Positions 1 through 13,813 of a stretch of 64,000 bases of DNA are shown here, in pieces. Where the stretch lies: assembly GCA_030267565.1 (NCBI GenBank), contig BRXU01000036.1, forward strand, positions 310,001 through 374,000. Direction: 5' to 3'. The notes beneath the pieces are model-generated. The model had not been told where the DNA came from. It was given only the letters and a program-made list of their open reading frames with translations, and searched no databases. Each line of letters opens with the position of its first letter. Within the stretch, counting starts at the first letter, position 1. This stretch comes from Pleodorina starrii. Lineage: Eukaryota; Chlorophyta; Chlorophyceae; Chlamydomonadales; Volvocaceae. Position numbers and translations under genes: made by a program.

Positions 1-2566
1 TGCAGCGGGAGGTGTACGGCGCCCAACCGCCCATCGAGCTGCTGCGGCAGTTGCTGGACCACGGCGGTTGGTACGGCAGGGATAACGTCTTCCGCAACAT
101 CCAGGTACGCGGTTTGGGGAGCGGTTGGGCAGCGGTTGGGTCGCTTGGGTCTCCCACCCCCCCTCCTCCCCGCCCCCAACCCCTCTAACCTGTTCGTATA
201 TTGCCTCTTCCACCACCACCGCCGTCCACAGGTAATATCCCAGGTAACTGCTTTGCGTTCCCTCGCCCCGGGCCGTTTTAATTGCCCCCGTCCTCCCATC
301 CAAACCCCTCACCTCCCTTCACCTCCCCTCACCCCCCTTCACCCCCCTCTCACCCCCTTTCACCTCCCCTCACCCCCCTCACCCCCTCTCACACCGCCTC
401 AACCCCCCTCAACCCCCCTCAACCCCCCTCAACCCCCCTCAACCCCCCTCAACCCCCCTCAACCCCCCTCAACCCCCCCCAACCCCCCTCACCCACCCCC
501 CAGGATGTGTTGTTGGTGGCAGCGATGGGTCCCCCGGGGGGAGGTCGCGACCCCGTCACCAACCGATTCACCCGCCACTTCACAACACTGTGCCTGCCCG
601 AGGTAAGACGGCTCCAGGGGGGTTTGGGGGCTGGGGGTTGGGGTGGAGAAGGGGGGGATTGGGGGGGATTTGGGGGGTAGGGGTGGAGAGGGGGGAGGGG
701 GGGGGTGGAGACACGAGGGATCTCGAGGGGAGAACAGCCCAGAGAGGGGGACAGGTGGGGGGTTTGGGGACCCCTCTCCCTCCCTTTGCCTATTCCAGCC
801 TTTCTCTTCCCCCCATCCTGCCCTCCCCCCCGCCCTCCCCCCGCCCTCCCCCTCCCACTTTTCCCCTAAAACCCCCCTCCCCCCCCCAGGCCGCTCGCTC
901 CACTCTAGCCCACATATTCGGCACCATTCAGGGTTGGTTCCTCGCCACCCGGGAATTCCCTCAACCGGTGGCGGAGCTGAGGTGGGGGACCCGGGGGGAA
1001 GGGAGGGGGGTAAGGGGGGGGGGGTAAAGGGGGAGAAGAGCTGGGGAATCAGAGGGAGGGAGGGATGGGAGGGTGTGTGTACAAGGGAGGGGTCGGAAAG
1101 GGGAGGAATGTGAAGGAAGAGAGTTATCTGATCCGTCGAGGGGGTTGAAGGGAGGGAGCAGGGAGGGGATAGCGGCGGGGGGATGGGGACGGAGGGGCGT
1201 ATGTGAGAAGGGGGGGGGAGGAGAAGGCGACAGGCCGGCGAAAGAGGCCAAAGTTTAGCCGCGCGGGGATGGGGGGTGATAGGGTCGGGAAAGGGGGGGT
1301 CGGTGCGCTTGCTGATCTGTTTCCATTCTCATCACCCTCCGCCTCCCCGCGGCGGCGGCGGCGGTGCTGCCTCCGCTACTGCACGGAAGAGCCGCCACAT
1401 TTCCCTTACCGTCGCTAGTCATAACAAGGTCTACCCTCCTACACATATTGTCCACCCACCCGTGTGCCGTACACTCCAGGGATGCTGTCATCGCGGCCAC
1501 CCTGGACGTGTACGGCGCTGCCGTATCCCAGCTGCTGCCCACCCCAGCCAAGAGCCACTACACCTTCAATCTGAGGGACTGCTCGCGGGTGGTGCAGGGG
1601 ATGCAGGTGGGGGTGTGTGTGAGGGGGGGGGCGGGTGTGTGTGTGTGTTTGGGGTGGGGGGTTGTGTTTTGGGGGGATCGACGTGTGTATGTGTATGTGG
1701 GGGGGGGGGGCAATGGGGGGGGGAAGTTGAAGGAAAGATGAGGCGGGTTGGGAATAGAACAGTCCAATGTGGATCCAATGGGGCCGGGGCGATCTGTGTG
1801 TGTGTTTGGCCGGTGGGGGGGAGGAGGCGACGAGTTCCGTACAGTCCAGCCCCTACCCACCTCCCTCCCCCAAATCCCCTCATTTTACAACCCCACCCCA
1901 CCCCAACCCATCCGACCCCCACCCCACCCCCGACCACCCCGGCCCCCACCCCACCCCGACCCCATAAGGCCCAAGACGCGGATGCGCTCCGAAAGTCGGC
2001 TGAGGCGATGCGCCCTCTGCTGCGCGGCGGGGGTGGTGGTGGTGGCGGCGGCGGTGGCGGTGGCGGGTCGGTGACTGATGGGGAGTTGGTGGCGGCTCAT
2101 TTGAGGTTGTGGGTGCACGAAGTACTGCGTGTGTTTTACGACAGGTGAGCGTTACATGGGGGAGAAGGGGGGGACAAGGGAGTTTGGGGGGAAGAAGGGG
2201 TTTGGGGGGAAATGGTGATGTGTGTATGGGGGGGGATGGGAGGTAGAGAAAAGTAATGGAAGAGAGGGGGGAAGGGGTGTTGGAGGGAGGGTAAGTACAT
2301 AAGTACGGCATCTGGCCCCCATGCGCTGAATGACTGATCCCTTCCACGCTCCGTACTCCATATTGTACGGTACGGCACGGCGCCCAGGCTCGTCGAGGTT
2401 TCGGAGCAGCAGTGGCTTCTGGACCTGCTCCGGAACCTGACCCCGAAGCACTTTGGTGTACGACTGGACGAGCTGTTGGCGCATCTCGCTCGGCCGGACG
2501 AGTTGGACGAGCAGCATCAACATCATCATCAGCAGCAGCAGAGCGGGGGTGAGGGGGAGACAGGTA

Positions 2567-2607
<41 letters not shown>

Positions 2608-5600
2608 CGGTCTCCAGCGGCGGCGGCTGCCGGCCCCGGTGGCGGTGGTGGCGGTGGCGGCGGCGGCGGTGCAGTGGTTGTGAGTCCGGACAGCCTTCGG
2701 CGCTGTTTGTTCGGCGACTATATGACAGACACGGATGCGGAAGGTGGGTTATGTGGGGGGGGAGGGGGGCGGAGGGGGGGAAGGGGGGGAAGAGGTGAGG
2801 GTGGGGGCGGGGGGGGAGAGTTGGTGTGTTTGCGTGGGCAATGTGTCGATGTCGTACAGGTTGTTCGTACTTGTCTACATGCATAATGCGCTGGCGTGCC
2901 ACCGTAAAGCGCACTCGCATCGCATCGCATCGCTCCTTGCCTGACTTCCTCCATCTACCATCTGCCTGGGCCGTGCCGTACAACCCATAGGCAACCCGCG
3001 GCCGTACATGGAGATCCCGTCGCCCGCAGCTGCCGTACAGCGGTTGGAGGATCTGCAGGCCGATTACAACGCCTTGGGAGGGGGCGGGGGCGGGGGCGGG
3101 GGAGGTGGAGGTGGTGGGGGAGGGGGAGGGGCTCCGCGGCAGCGATTGCAGTTGGCGATCTTTCTGTATGCCCTGGAGCACGTGACTCGGATTGCCAGGT
3201 ATGTGGGTGTGTGGGATTTAGGGTTTTAGGGTTTGAGGGTTTTGTGTGTGTATGGGTGTATGTGTGTTGTGTGTGTGTTTTGGGGGGGGCGTGGGAGGGG
3301 GTGCTGGAAGGGGTTGGGGGAGGGGATTCGCGGGGGATGGGATGGGGTGGGGTGGGATAACGGGGTTGCACCGCCCCTCCCCACCGCCAACGCCCAAGCC
3401 CGCCAGGGTTGCCTCCGTTACCAAACCCGCCCTGTCGACACGCTCGCCCATCGCGCCTCCCGGTACCTCTCCTGTCCTCCCCTGCCCCCCCCTCCTTCAC
3501 CCTTCGTCCCCCCCTTCACCCCCCTCGTCCCCCCCCCCCTCAGGGTTTTGCGGCAGGAGGGCGGTCACGTGCTCTGTGTGGGTGTGGGCGGCAGCGGCCG
3601 TCAGAGTCTGGCCCGACTGGCGGCATTCATCAGCGGAATGCAGGCCTTCCAGGTGGGAGTGGGTGTGTGCGTGTGTGCGTGTGTGCGTGTGTGCGTGTGC
3701 GTGTGTGTATGCGTGTGTGTGCGTGTGTGTTTTGCGTCTGTTCAGCCCCCCTCCCGCCCCCCCCCGTTTCGCACCCCTCGCCATCCCTCCCCCTGGCCTC
3801 CTTTTCCTAACCCCCTTCCCCTCCCCTCCCAATGCACATACACAGTTACACACACACGTTCCCCCCCCCCCCCACTGTCCCCCCACGTTCCCCCACTCTA
3901 CCCCCTTTTTCCCCCCTTCCCCCCTCAATACACATACACATACACACACATACACACACACCCAGATTGAGATCAGTCGCAGCTACGGCCTGCACGAGTG
4001 GCGGGAGGACCTCCGCCGACTGACTCGCAGTGCGGGGGCGGCTGAGAAGCCCACCGTGTTTCTGTTCGGTGACAGTCAGGCGGCGCAGGAGGCGTTTGTG
4101 GAGGACGTCAACAGCCTCATAAACAGCGGGGAGGTGAGGGGGATTTTGGGGGGATTAAGAGGGGAGATTGTGTGTGCCTGTGTTTGTGTTCTTTGTTCCC
4201 GGGGGTAGGAGAGGGGCCGGGTCACACAGCAAGAGCAAAAGCAAGAAGCAAAGGGTTGAGGGGGTTTTGCTTTTGGGGGAGTGTGTGTGTGTTTTGAAGC
4301 AACGTTGGCAAACGCTCTCCTCCGGCAGATGCCCCCAACCCACCCTCACCTCCCCCTGGCCTAACCCCCCTCCAACCCCCCCTCCCTCCCCCCTCCTCCC
4401 CCCCCCAGGTTCCCAACCTCTTTTCCCACGAGGACCGCGCCGCCCTCTGTGAGGCCGTCCGCGCCGCTGCCAAGCGCGCCGACCCCTCCGGCCCCGACTC
4501 CCCCGCCGCCCTCTGGTCCTTCTTCCTGGCTCGCTGTCGGGCCAACCTGCATGTGGTGTGCTGCTTCAGTCCCGCGGGGGAGGCCTTTCGGGAGCGGCTG
4601 CGGAAGTTTCCGTCGCTGGTCAATTGCTGCACGATCGACTGGTGGGTGTTTTTTGGGGGGGGAGGGGGGGAAGGGGTTTTGGGGGGGGAAGACGGATTTT
4701 TGGGGGGAAGGCGGGGGTTTGGGGGGGAAGAGGGGTTGGGGGGAAGGCGGGTGGTTGGGAGGGCGGTAAATAAGTGTGTGTGTGCGTGTGTGTGTGTGGG
4801 GGGGGAAGGTAGTGAAGACGGGGTAAGCTAATAAAGATGGGGGGGAAGTAATAACGGGTGAGATCGGGTTTGGGGAGGGGGAGCTGATCGGGGAGGGAAC
4901 CGTGGAAGAGGGTATGGGAGTCGTACATTCGCCATTGTTTGGAGTCAGCTACCCCCCCTACCTTTTCATTTCGTCCTTTTTATTTGGACCCTTCTACTTT
5001 GCCCCCCCCCCCCGCCAAACCCTTTATATATCGAGCCAGAAGCTACCCGAAAACGCTTCCCTTCCCCCTTCCTGCCCCCCCTCCCCTCCCTCCCCCTCCC
5101 CCCCTCCCCCCCCCTCCCCCCCCTTCAGGTTTCACGCCTGGCCCGATGACGCTCTAGATGCGGTGGCCGCCAAACTGCTCATGGAGGTGGACCTGCAGCC
5201 AGGTGGGGGGGTGGGGGAGCTGGGGGGGCAGGGGGGTTTAGGTGGGGGGAGGTGGGATGTGGGGTGTGAGGGGGAGGGTGTGTGTGAGGGTGTGTGTGGG
5301 GGGGGGGGTGGGGGGGGTTTGGACTAGAGCTGCCCTGTAGTACAAGCCGCAAAGTTGCAAAACAGATCCTTTCAAAACCCGCCCTCCCGCCCTCCCGCCC
5401 TCCCCTCCCCCTCCGCCTCCCCCCTCTTCACCCCCTTATTCATTCCCCCCCAGATGTGCGGGTTCGTGTCAAGGACTTGTGCAAGACCTTCCATTCGCAG
5501 GTGTGGGTGGGGGGGGGGTGGGGGGGGGGTTGGGGGGGGAGGGGGGCCAACCTTAAAGACAAAGGGAGGGGGGGTGGAAGGGGGGCCAACCTTAAAGAAA

Positions 5601-7047
5601 AAGGGATGTGGGGGTATGAGAGGTGCGCTGCGCTTCTTCTTCTTTCTTTTACTCCCCGCTCTTTTTTACTCCTGTCACGGCCGCCCTCCGCCGCCACACC
5701 ACCACACAACCACACCACCACACCAACCACACCACCACACCACCTGGTCTTTGGGTCTTCAGGTCGTTTAGATCTCAACATGCATGGTTTGGTGATTGGT
5801 GTAGGGTTCTCTTTGTGGAGCTCCCACCAAACCGGTAACATACGGCACACATACACATACACACCGCCACCACCACCACCGACGCAATTTGTTTATCCCG
5901 ACTATCCCCCTTCTTCTTCCTCCCTCTATTTCCCCTCTCCCCTCCCCCCTCTCGACCCCCCTCCCCCCTCTCTTAACCATCCCCCCTCCCCCCCTCCTCC
6001 CCCCCCCAAAGGCCTCCTCCGTGTCCGAGGCCTTCCGTCGCGACACCGGCCGCCACAATTACGTCACCCCCGCTTCTTTCCTGGAGCTCATTTCCTGTTT
6101 TGGATCACTGCTGCGGCAGCGGAGGGACAAGGTGCTGGCGCAACAGCAAAAGTACGAGGTGAGTACGGCAGGTGTAGTACGACTGTACGACATGGTACGG
6201 CAGGCCCGCCACACGTTTCCCCGGCAGGCCTTTACGGTACCGTATGTGTTTTGGGGCCTAACAGTACGTGTTTCGTCTGTTTCCGTGCTGCGTGTAGCGT
6301 GTTTCTCGCCGCCAGCCCCCTCCCCCTCTTCTCCCCTTCGTACCGTCATCTAAAACCCTAAAACCCACCAGCGGAGTGTGGCCCTTTCCTTACGAAACAC
6401 CGCACTCAAATGCAAAGATGAGTTGAGGCCGTGCCCTGCCCCTCCCTTCCTCCCTCCCTTCCTCCCGTTCACCTAAACACACACGCATACACACGTTTCC
6501 CCCCTCCCCCCCTTTCCCCCCTCCCCCCCCACACAGAATGGTTTGGACAAGCTTCAGTTCACTTCGGAGCAAGTCACTGTCATGAAGACCGAGCTGCAGG
6601 TGGGTTGCAGGGGGGGGGGAGGGGAGGGGAGGGGGGGGGGAGGGGGGAAGGAGGAGGGGATGGGAGGGGAAGGGGAGGGGACGTGGCCTTGTGCACTTGT
6701 GTGCATGTGGGGCCGGGGCCGGCTGTTTGTTATTTGGTTGGGGCCGGTGTCAAGGGGGGGGCTTTGGGGGCGGGTGGCTGGGGGGAACGCCGAATGGCCA
6801 ATGCGTGGCGTTTGGACTTTCGGATATTCCTTCGGTTCGGTTCGGGGTTCCCCGCCGATTCGATCTGACCCATGGGTCGGTCGGTCGGTCCTTGCGAGCC
6901 CCCGCAGCACGATTCGCAGAATCCCCCCCCCCCAAGAACCCCCGATCGAGACCTCTTCCACTCCTCCCCCGCACTTCCGCTTCCCCCTCCTTCGGATTGG
7001 GTTTCTGTCTACCCCCTTTCCCCCGCCCCGCCCTCCCGAACACACAC

Positions 7048-7095
<48 letters not shown>

Positions 7096-10000
7096 CCTGC
7101 TCGCCAATCCGCCATCAGGCCATGAGTCCCGTACTCGCCCGTACGGTGGCCGAGACGGAGCAACTGCTTTCGGAAATAGCTCGAGAGAAGGAGCAGGTAC
7201 GAGTGCGGGCGAGCGTGTGCGTGTGTGTGCGTGTGTGGGGTGTGTGGGGTAAAGGGTCTGGGGGTGACGAGGCGTTTACGAAACCTCGGGGGGGGGGGGG
7301 GGGGTTGAGACACTCACTCATGGGGGGGGGCAACGGTGCGGTGGCAGCCCTACACCCACGTCTCCGTCTCTCTCTCTTACTCCTGCCCACACCCGGCCCG
7401 CCCTCTCCATGCCCGTCCCCATCCCGCCCTAAAACCCTAAAACCCAAATCCCAGCCCTCCCCTCCCACCCCCCCTCCCCCCCCTTACCCCCCCCCTCCCC
7501 TCACCCTCCCCCCCTCAACCTCAACCTCAGGTGGTGGAACCCAAGCGTTCGTTGGTGGATCGGGAGGTGAAGCAGTCGGACGCAGCCGCAGCCGCTGCCC
7601 GGGTGATCAAGGAGGAGTGTAAGACCATTCTCTCTGAGGCGCTGCCGGCACTGGAAGCGGCCATTCAGGTGGGAGCGTGTGTGTGTGCGTGTGTTTTGTT
7701 GTGTTTTGTTGTGTCCCCTTCTCCCCGCCTGCGCCTTCTCCCCCCCTCCTGAAACGCCCCTCCCTCCCTCCCTTCCTCTCTTTCGCAAACCGTCTTCCCA
7801 CATCCCCCCCCCCAAAACAACACTTCTTCCCCCTCTCCCCCAAACCCTCAAACCCCCAAACCCCCAACCCTCCTCTCCGCTCCTCCTCCCCCTCCCCCTT
7901 CTGCTTCAGGCTCTAGACACGATCAAGTCCGCCGACATCAAACTGGTTCAGACGTTCAAGAGCCCCCCCGCCGCAGTCAAACTGGTCATGGAGGCCATGT
8001 GTGTATTGCTGGACGTAAAACCCACCCTGCTGCCCGACCCCAACATGGCGGGTGAGAGGGGGGGGAGAGGGGGGGAAGGGAAAGGAGGGGGGGGGAAGAG
8101 AGGGGGGGAAGAGAGGGGAAGAGAGGGGAAGAGAGGGGTTTGGGTTTTGGGGGGATACAGGTGGAGGGGGGTGGGGTGTAGGTGGTTTCTCTTTCGGCCT
8201 TTCCGCTTCTCCCATCTTCCCTCACTCCCTTCTGGTTGCCGTACCACGTGCTGTACGGCACCAGTGGGAGGGGATGGGGGGGAGAACTGCACGCTCAATA
8301 CCCCCAATTCTCCCTCCCCACCCACCCGCCTCAAATGCGTGCTTCCCCTCCCCACCCCCCACCTCCCTCCCCCATCCTCCTCCCCCCCTCCCCCCCCCAA
8401 ACCCATACACACACACACACCTCAGGTCGCAAGATCGTGGACTGGTGGGATGCCTCCAAGCGATTGCTGATGGACCCCCAGCTCATTCAGCGGCTCAAGG
8501 ACTACGACCGGGACAACATTCCGCAGAGGGTCATTGACAAGGCGAGTGTCCGGACGGGGGGGGGAGGATGGGGGGAGGGGGGGTTGGGGGGGGTGGCTGC
8601 GTGTGTGTGTGAGAGGGGGAGGGAGGGAGGGAGGGAGGGAGGGTGAAGATGCGTGTGTGTATGTGTGGGCGGGAATGTACCGTATGTGGATATGTGTATG
8701 TGCGGTCACGTGTTCGGGTGGGGGGGCGGGGGAGTGGTGTGTGGTATAGAAGGCGAGTGAGGTATGGTGACGGATCTCCGACCGCCCCTCTCAGCCCTCG
8801 CCCCCCCTCCCCGTCCCCCCCCCCGCACACACACGCACACACACACACACGAAGCACGTACACGAACCCTCTCTCCCTCCCCCCCTCCCCCTCCCTCCAT
8901 CCCTCCCTTGACCTGGCCTGGCGCTCACAGATTCGAAAGGAGTATACGAGCGATCTGGACTTCACTCCCGCCAATGCGGCAAAGGCCTCCAGCGCCGCAG
9001 AGGGGCTGTGCAAGTGGGTACACGCAATGGACCAGTACGACAAGGTAGCCAAGGTACGTACGACAATGTACGACGATCATCCAGTTTCCATCCCCCGCGG
9101 CCCCGCAGCTGCCCGTCCACAGAAGCTTCCCCAAAACCCTAGAAAAACCCTAAAACACACCAAAACCCTCCTCTCCCCCCGCATTTCCCCCCGGCCCCTT
9201 CCTCTTCCCCCCCCCCCGCCAGGTGGTTGCCCCCAAGCGTGCCGCCCTTGCAGTTGCGGAGGCCGAGTACGGCAGTGTTTTGTCGGGTCTACACGCCAAG
9301 CAGGCGGAACTCCGGGCGCTTGAGTCCAAGTTGGCGGGGCTGGAGGGGAGGCTGGTGGAGAGCCAGGGGCGCAAGGCGCGACTGGAGGTGTGTGTGTGTG
9401 TGTGTTTGTGTGTGTGTTTGTGCGGTTGTGTGTGTAGGGGTGTGTGTGTTTGGGAGGGGGGCTGGAGAGGGGGGATGGAGATGTGGGGGGGGGGATGGGC
9501 GAAAGAATGGAAGACGCGCAGCGAAGCTACCCTCTATGGGGGGTTGGAGGAGAGGGGGTTTGGGAGGTGACGGAGAGAGAGAGGGAAGGCTGGCTGCCAG
9601 TCCGCAGGTTGATTCACCTGCCGTACCCGCCGTACTCAGACCCTGTCCTTTGTTGTGGTGGTGGTCGTTGTGAAGCCTGTCTCAACCCAGTCACCTAGCC
9701 CGCACGCCGTCTTCCAACCCCCACATCCAACCCCTGTTCGATTCCTGTTGTTCTCCTTTTTCCTCTCCTCTTCCTTCCCTCTCAACCCCCTCGCCCCACA
9801 TTCGGATTTTCCTGCCTTGCCCCCCCCCCCCTTCCTTTTGGATTACGTCCCCCCCTCCACCCCCTTCCTTGTCTCCCCCGCCAAACCCCCCACCCCCAAA
9901 CCCCAACCCCCCCTCCCCGCCAAAAACACACTCACACATACACACACACGACACACACACGACCCCCCCCACCCCCCCACCCCTCCCAGGCCGAAACCCA

Positions 10001-13000
10001 GGCCTGCGCTCTGAAGCTTGAGAGGGCGGAGGCTCTGCTGGGGGGTCTGGGCGGGGAGAGGGAGCGCTGGACAGCGGCGGCGGCTGCGCTCCGGAACAAA
10101 ATGGGCGGAGTGACGGGGGACATGCTGCTGGCGGCGGGGGCGGTGGCGTACCTGGGAGCATTCACCATGCCGTACAGGTAAAATACCCTGAGTGCCGTAC
10201 TAAAAATATATATGCACGCGACGTGTGGGGCCGTGTGGGGCCTGCAGGCGGGCCCCCCCCCCTCCCAAGGTCTACCCCTCCCCTCCCCTCTCCCGGTTCC
10301 AATTTTGGGACAAAACCCCCCCTCCCCCCCTGCCCTCTTGTAGCCCCCCCCTCCCTCCTCCCCCTGCTCCATCCTAAACCCTCCTTCCTCCCCCCCGCCC
10401 CGCCCCGCCCCCTCCCTGCCCCCTTCCTCCTCTCCCCCTCCCTCCTCCGTCCCTTGGTGTATTCAGGGACCGCGCTCTGTCGGGCTGGTGTGATGCGGTG
10501 GAGGTGGTGGGTGTGCGCACCTCAGCCTCCCTGGGGGCTCCAGGGGGGGCGGGGGGACTGGGGGCAGTGGCCGGCAGCTGCCCCTTCTCTCTGACGGCGG
10601 CACTGGGGGACCCGGTCACGGTGGGTTGGGGGGTGGGGTGGGGTTTGGGATGTGTGTGGGGGGGGGAGGGGAGGAGGAGGTGGGGGGCGGGGAGGAAGGG
10701 TTGGGTTGAGGGGAGGGAGGGGGGTTGGGGTTGGGTAGGGGAGAGGGGCGGGGAGGGGAGGAAGGGCTGGGTTGAGGGAGGGGCCCCCAGGCGGCCTTTG
10801 TGCCAATTCCAACTGCCGCCTTCCGCCGCCGGTTAGGCCTTGCCCGGGTTAGGCCCCTCGACCCCACCCCTCCCCTCAAGTTCACCCTATCGTTTCCTTA
10901 CCACCCCCCCAACCTGCCCCCCCCACTCCGCAGTCTCCACCCCCCCCCCTCCCGACACCACCCAAGCTCACGTCGTGTGGGACTGCCATTCATGTCTCAT
11001 CCGCCTTCGCCCGCCTCAGCCCGTATGGGACTCAGCTCCATTGCCTAAACAGGCTTTGCCCCCACTCAGTAACAACTCCCCCTCCCTCCCTTCCTCCCTC
11101 CCTCCCTGGCGCTCCCTCGCCCCCCTGCCTGGCGCTCCCTCCCTCCCTGCTTGGCGCTCCCTCGCCTCCCCGCAAAGCCCACCCGCATTCTTCCCCACCC
11201 CCCGGAACCCCCCCTCACCCTCCCCCCCACCCCCCCTCCTACCCTCCCCCACCCCCTACTACCCGCTCCCCCCCAGATCCGGGAGTGGGTTATTCACGGT
11301 TTGCCCAACGACTCGTTCTCCATCGACTCGGCCGTCATTGCCGCGAACAGCCGCAGATGGCCCCTGTGTATTGACCCGCAGGTGGGGTGGGTGGTTGGGG
11401 GGGGCCTGGGGGGTGGCGGGGTGGGGGTGCACGTGTTTCAATGTTCTTGGGGGGGAGAAAAGGGGGAGGAAAAGGGGGGGAGGAGGTTATTGGGGAATAG
11501 GAATAGGGGGGAAGGGGGGAGGGAGGGGGGAGGGGAGGGCTTTGCGTTACACAGGCGGGTCGGGGCCGGGCGGGCGATGTGGCAGGTGGTGGGGGGGGGG
11601 GGCTTGGGGTGGTTTGGCTTACCAAGAAGACCCGTTGACACAGCCGGCACGTTTAACATTGGGCGCGACTCGCTCACTCGCTCATTCAAAAGCCGTCCCG
11701 ACTCCGTCCCCTCCGCATTCCCCCCCCCCCCCCCGCCGCTCCTATAACCTTAACCCCCTGCCCCCCTGCCCCCTCCTCCCCCCTGCCCCTCCCCCCCCCA
11801 GGGTCAGGCTAATCGGTGGATAAAGGCCATGAACGAATCCAAGAAACTCAAGGTACGGCAGTGCGGGGGGGGGAAGGGGGAAGGGGGGCGGGGTACCGCG
11901 GAGGTTGTGTGTTTCCGTATGCGTGATCGTACCCGTTGATAACCCTAAAACCCTCCTCTCCCCCCTCCCCCCGCTGCGGTTCTTCTTTCTTTCTTTCTCG
12001 CATCCCCCCTTCTTCCCCCCCTCCAACCCCCTCCAACCTCCAACCTCCCACCCCCCCCCTGGAGCTCTCAGGTGATGAAGCTGACCGACCCCGACTACCT
12101 TCGCTCCCTGGAAACCGCCATATCGTACGGCATTCCCGTACTTTTGGAGAACGTGGGCGAGGCCCTGGATCCCTCCCTGGACCCCCTGCTCCTCCGTCAG
12201 ACGTTCCGCCAGGGCGCCACCACGATGTTGCGGTTGGGGGATAACGTAATCGAGTACGCCGCAACCTTCCGGTTGTATTTTACGACGGCGCTCCGAAACC
12301 CGCACTACCTGCCGGAGACAGCGGTCAAGGTGAGCGTGTGCGTGTTTGTGTTTGTGTGTTTTGTGTGTATTTGTGTGTGTGTGTGTGTGCTTGTGTGTTT
12401 GTTGTACATCTTTTGGCCCGGCCGCTGGCCCGGAGAGAGGGAGGGCTCTGCCATCCATCCGCCAATCAGCTTCATCCTCGTCTGGGAATGAATTGCACCC
12501 TCCCCCCCTCAACCCCCTGCCTCCCCCCCTCCCTCACCCCCCCGCCCCAGGTTGCCCTGCTCAACTTCATGATCACCCCCGAGGGTCTGTCGGATCAGTT
12601 GTTGGGTGTGGCGGTGGCGGCGGAGATGCCACAGCTGGAGGAGCAGCGGCAGACACTGGTGGGGGCAGCTTTGGGGGGGGGGTTGAGAGGGGCAGGGGAG
12701 GGGGAGGAGGGGAGGGAGGAAGGGGGAGGGGTGAGAGGGACACGGGGGAGGGGGGTTTACCTGTTGCTTATAACCGTTAAAACCGTTGGGTGGGTCGTTG
12801 TAATAATGAGTGAATGTCGCCGTCACACAACCGCTTGGCCGTTGGTGGTTGGTGGTTGCACCAGGTGGTTGCAAGCGCCGACAACGCCCGTCAGTTGGCG
12901 GAGATCGAGGGGCGCATCTTGGCGGTTATGAGTACGACACAAGGGAATCTGTTGGAGGACGCGACGGCGGTGGGAGTACTGTCAGAGTCCAAGAGGGTGA

Positions 13001-13594
13001 GAGGGGGGGAGGGGGGGGGGAGCTGGAGGGGGGGGTGTGATACGAGGTAGGGGGGGTAAAAGGGTGGGGGGTGTGGGTGTGAGGGGGTGTGTTTGGAAGA
13101 TGGGTGTGGAGGAGGGGGTGTAAGCAGAGGGGCCCAGGGGGGGCATGGAGCGTTCACTGGCGGCCAACATGGGACCAATTCTGATCCGAATCGACGAATG
13201 GGCCCATTCGACCACAAAGCCCCATCTTTCTCATCCCCCCGCCTTCCCCCACCTGCCCCCCTCTCGCCCCCCTCGTCTCCCCTCCCCCCCTTCGTCCTTC
13301 CACCCCCTCCCCCCCTCCCCCCTCCGTCGCAAAACACAGCTGTCCAACGACATCTCGGCCAAGCAGGCGGTCGCGGAACGCACTCAGGTACGACATTGTA
13401 CGACAATCATCCGTGTGGCGCGCTTCTTGCCTCGGCAAGGTGTACGGCACTAGAGCGAGTAGATGGACAAGCCTCGTCTGAACGTTTCCCAGCTGATTTG
13501 AATGCTTGCCGCCCGCTTGGGCACACACACACACACACCGTATGTGGGCGGGTTAGCGCCCCCGGCCAGTGTCGGCCCGGCAGATATGTAACAG

Positions 13595-13646
<52 letters not shown>

Positions 13647-13736
13647 GCAAGGGGGAGAGTGCTTAGGCGGTCTTTCCGTCGGGGCTGGGTTAGCAGCCCC
13701 TGGCCAGCGTCAGGGCCCGGTCAGATACTGTAACGA

Positions 13737-13813
<77 letters not shown>

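Larger units (their letters stand above)
6012..10177 (+). other. Dynein stalk coiled coil and microtubule-binding domain
   Basis: Exons from 6012 to 7668 encode a charged, Ala/Glu/Lys/Gln-rich helix (CC1) that follows the conserved [17 protein letters not shown] motif. Exons 7910-9053 carry the globular tip, with [16 protein letters not shown] and later [12 protein letters not shown], both standard for dynein microtubule-binding domains. Exons 9223-10177 return as the second helix (CC2) and run into AAA5 at [11 protein letters not shown]. The order and approximate length agree with axonemal heavy chains. Confidence 0.85.

Noticed and set aside
1880..3181. 433-codon minus-strand open frame
   Set aside because: It is antisense to well-supported dynein exons and consists of Arg/Pro/His-rich translation of G-runs and triplet repeats; no domain.
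6012..6158. Possible stop or mis-splice because the acceptor is AAAG rather than CAG
   Set aside because: Phase, family alignment (RHNYVTP block) and the summed reading frame all support the acceptor.
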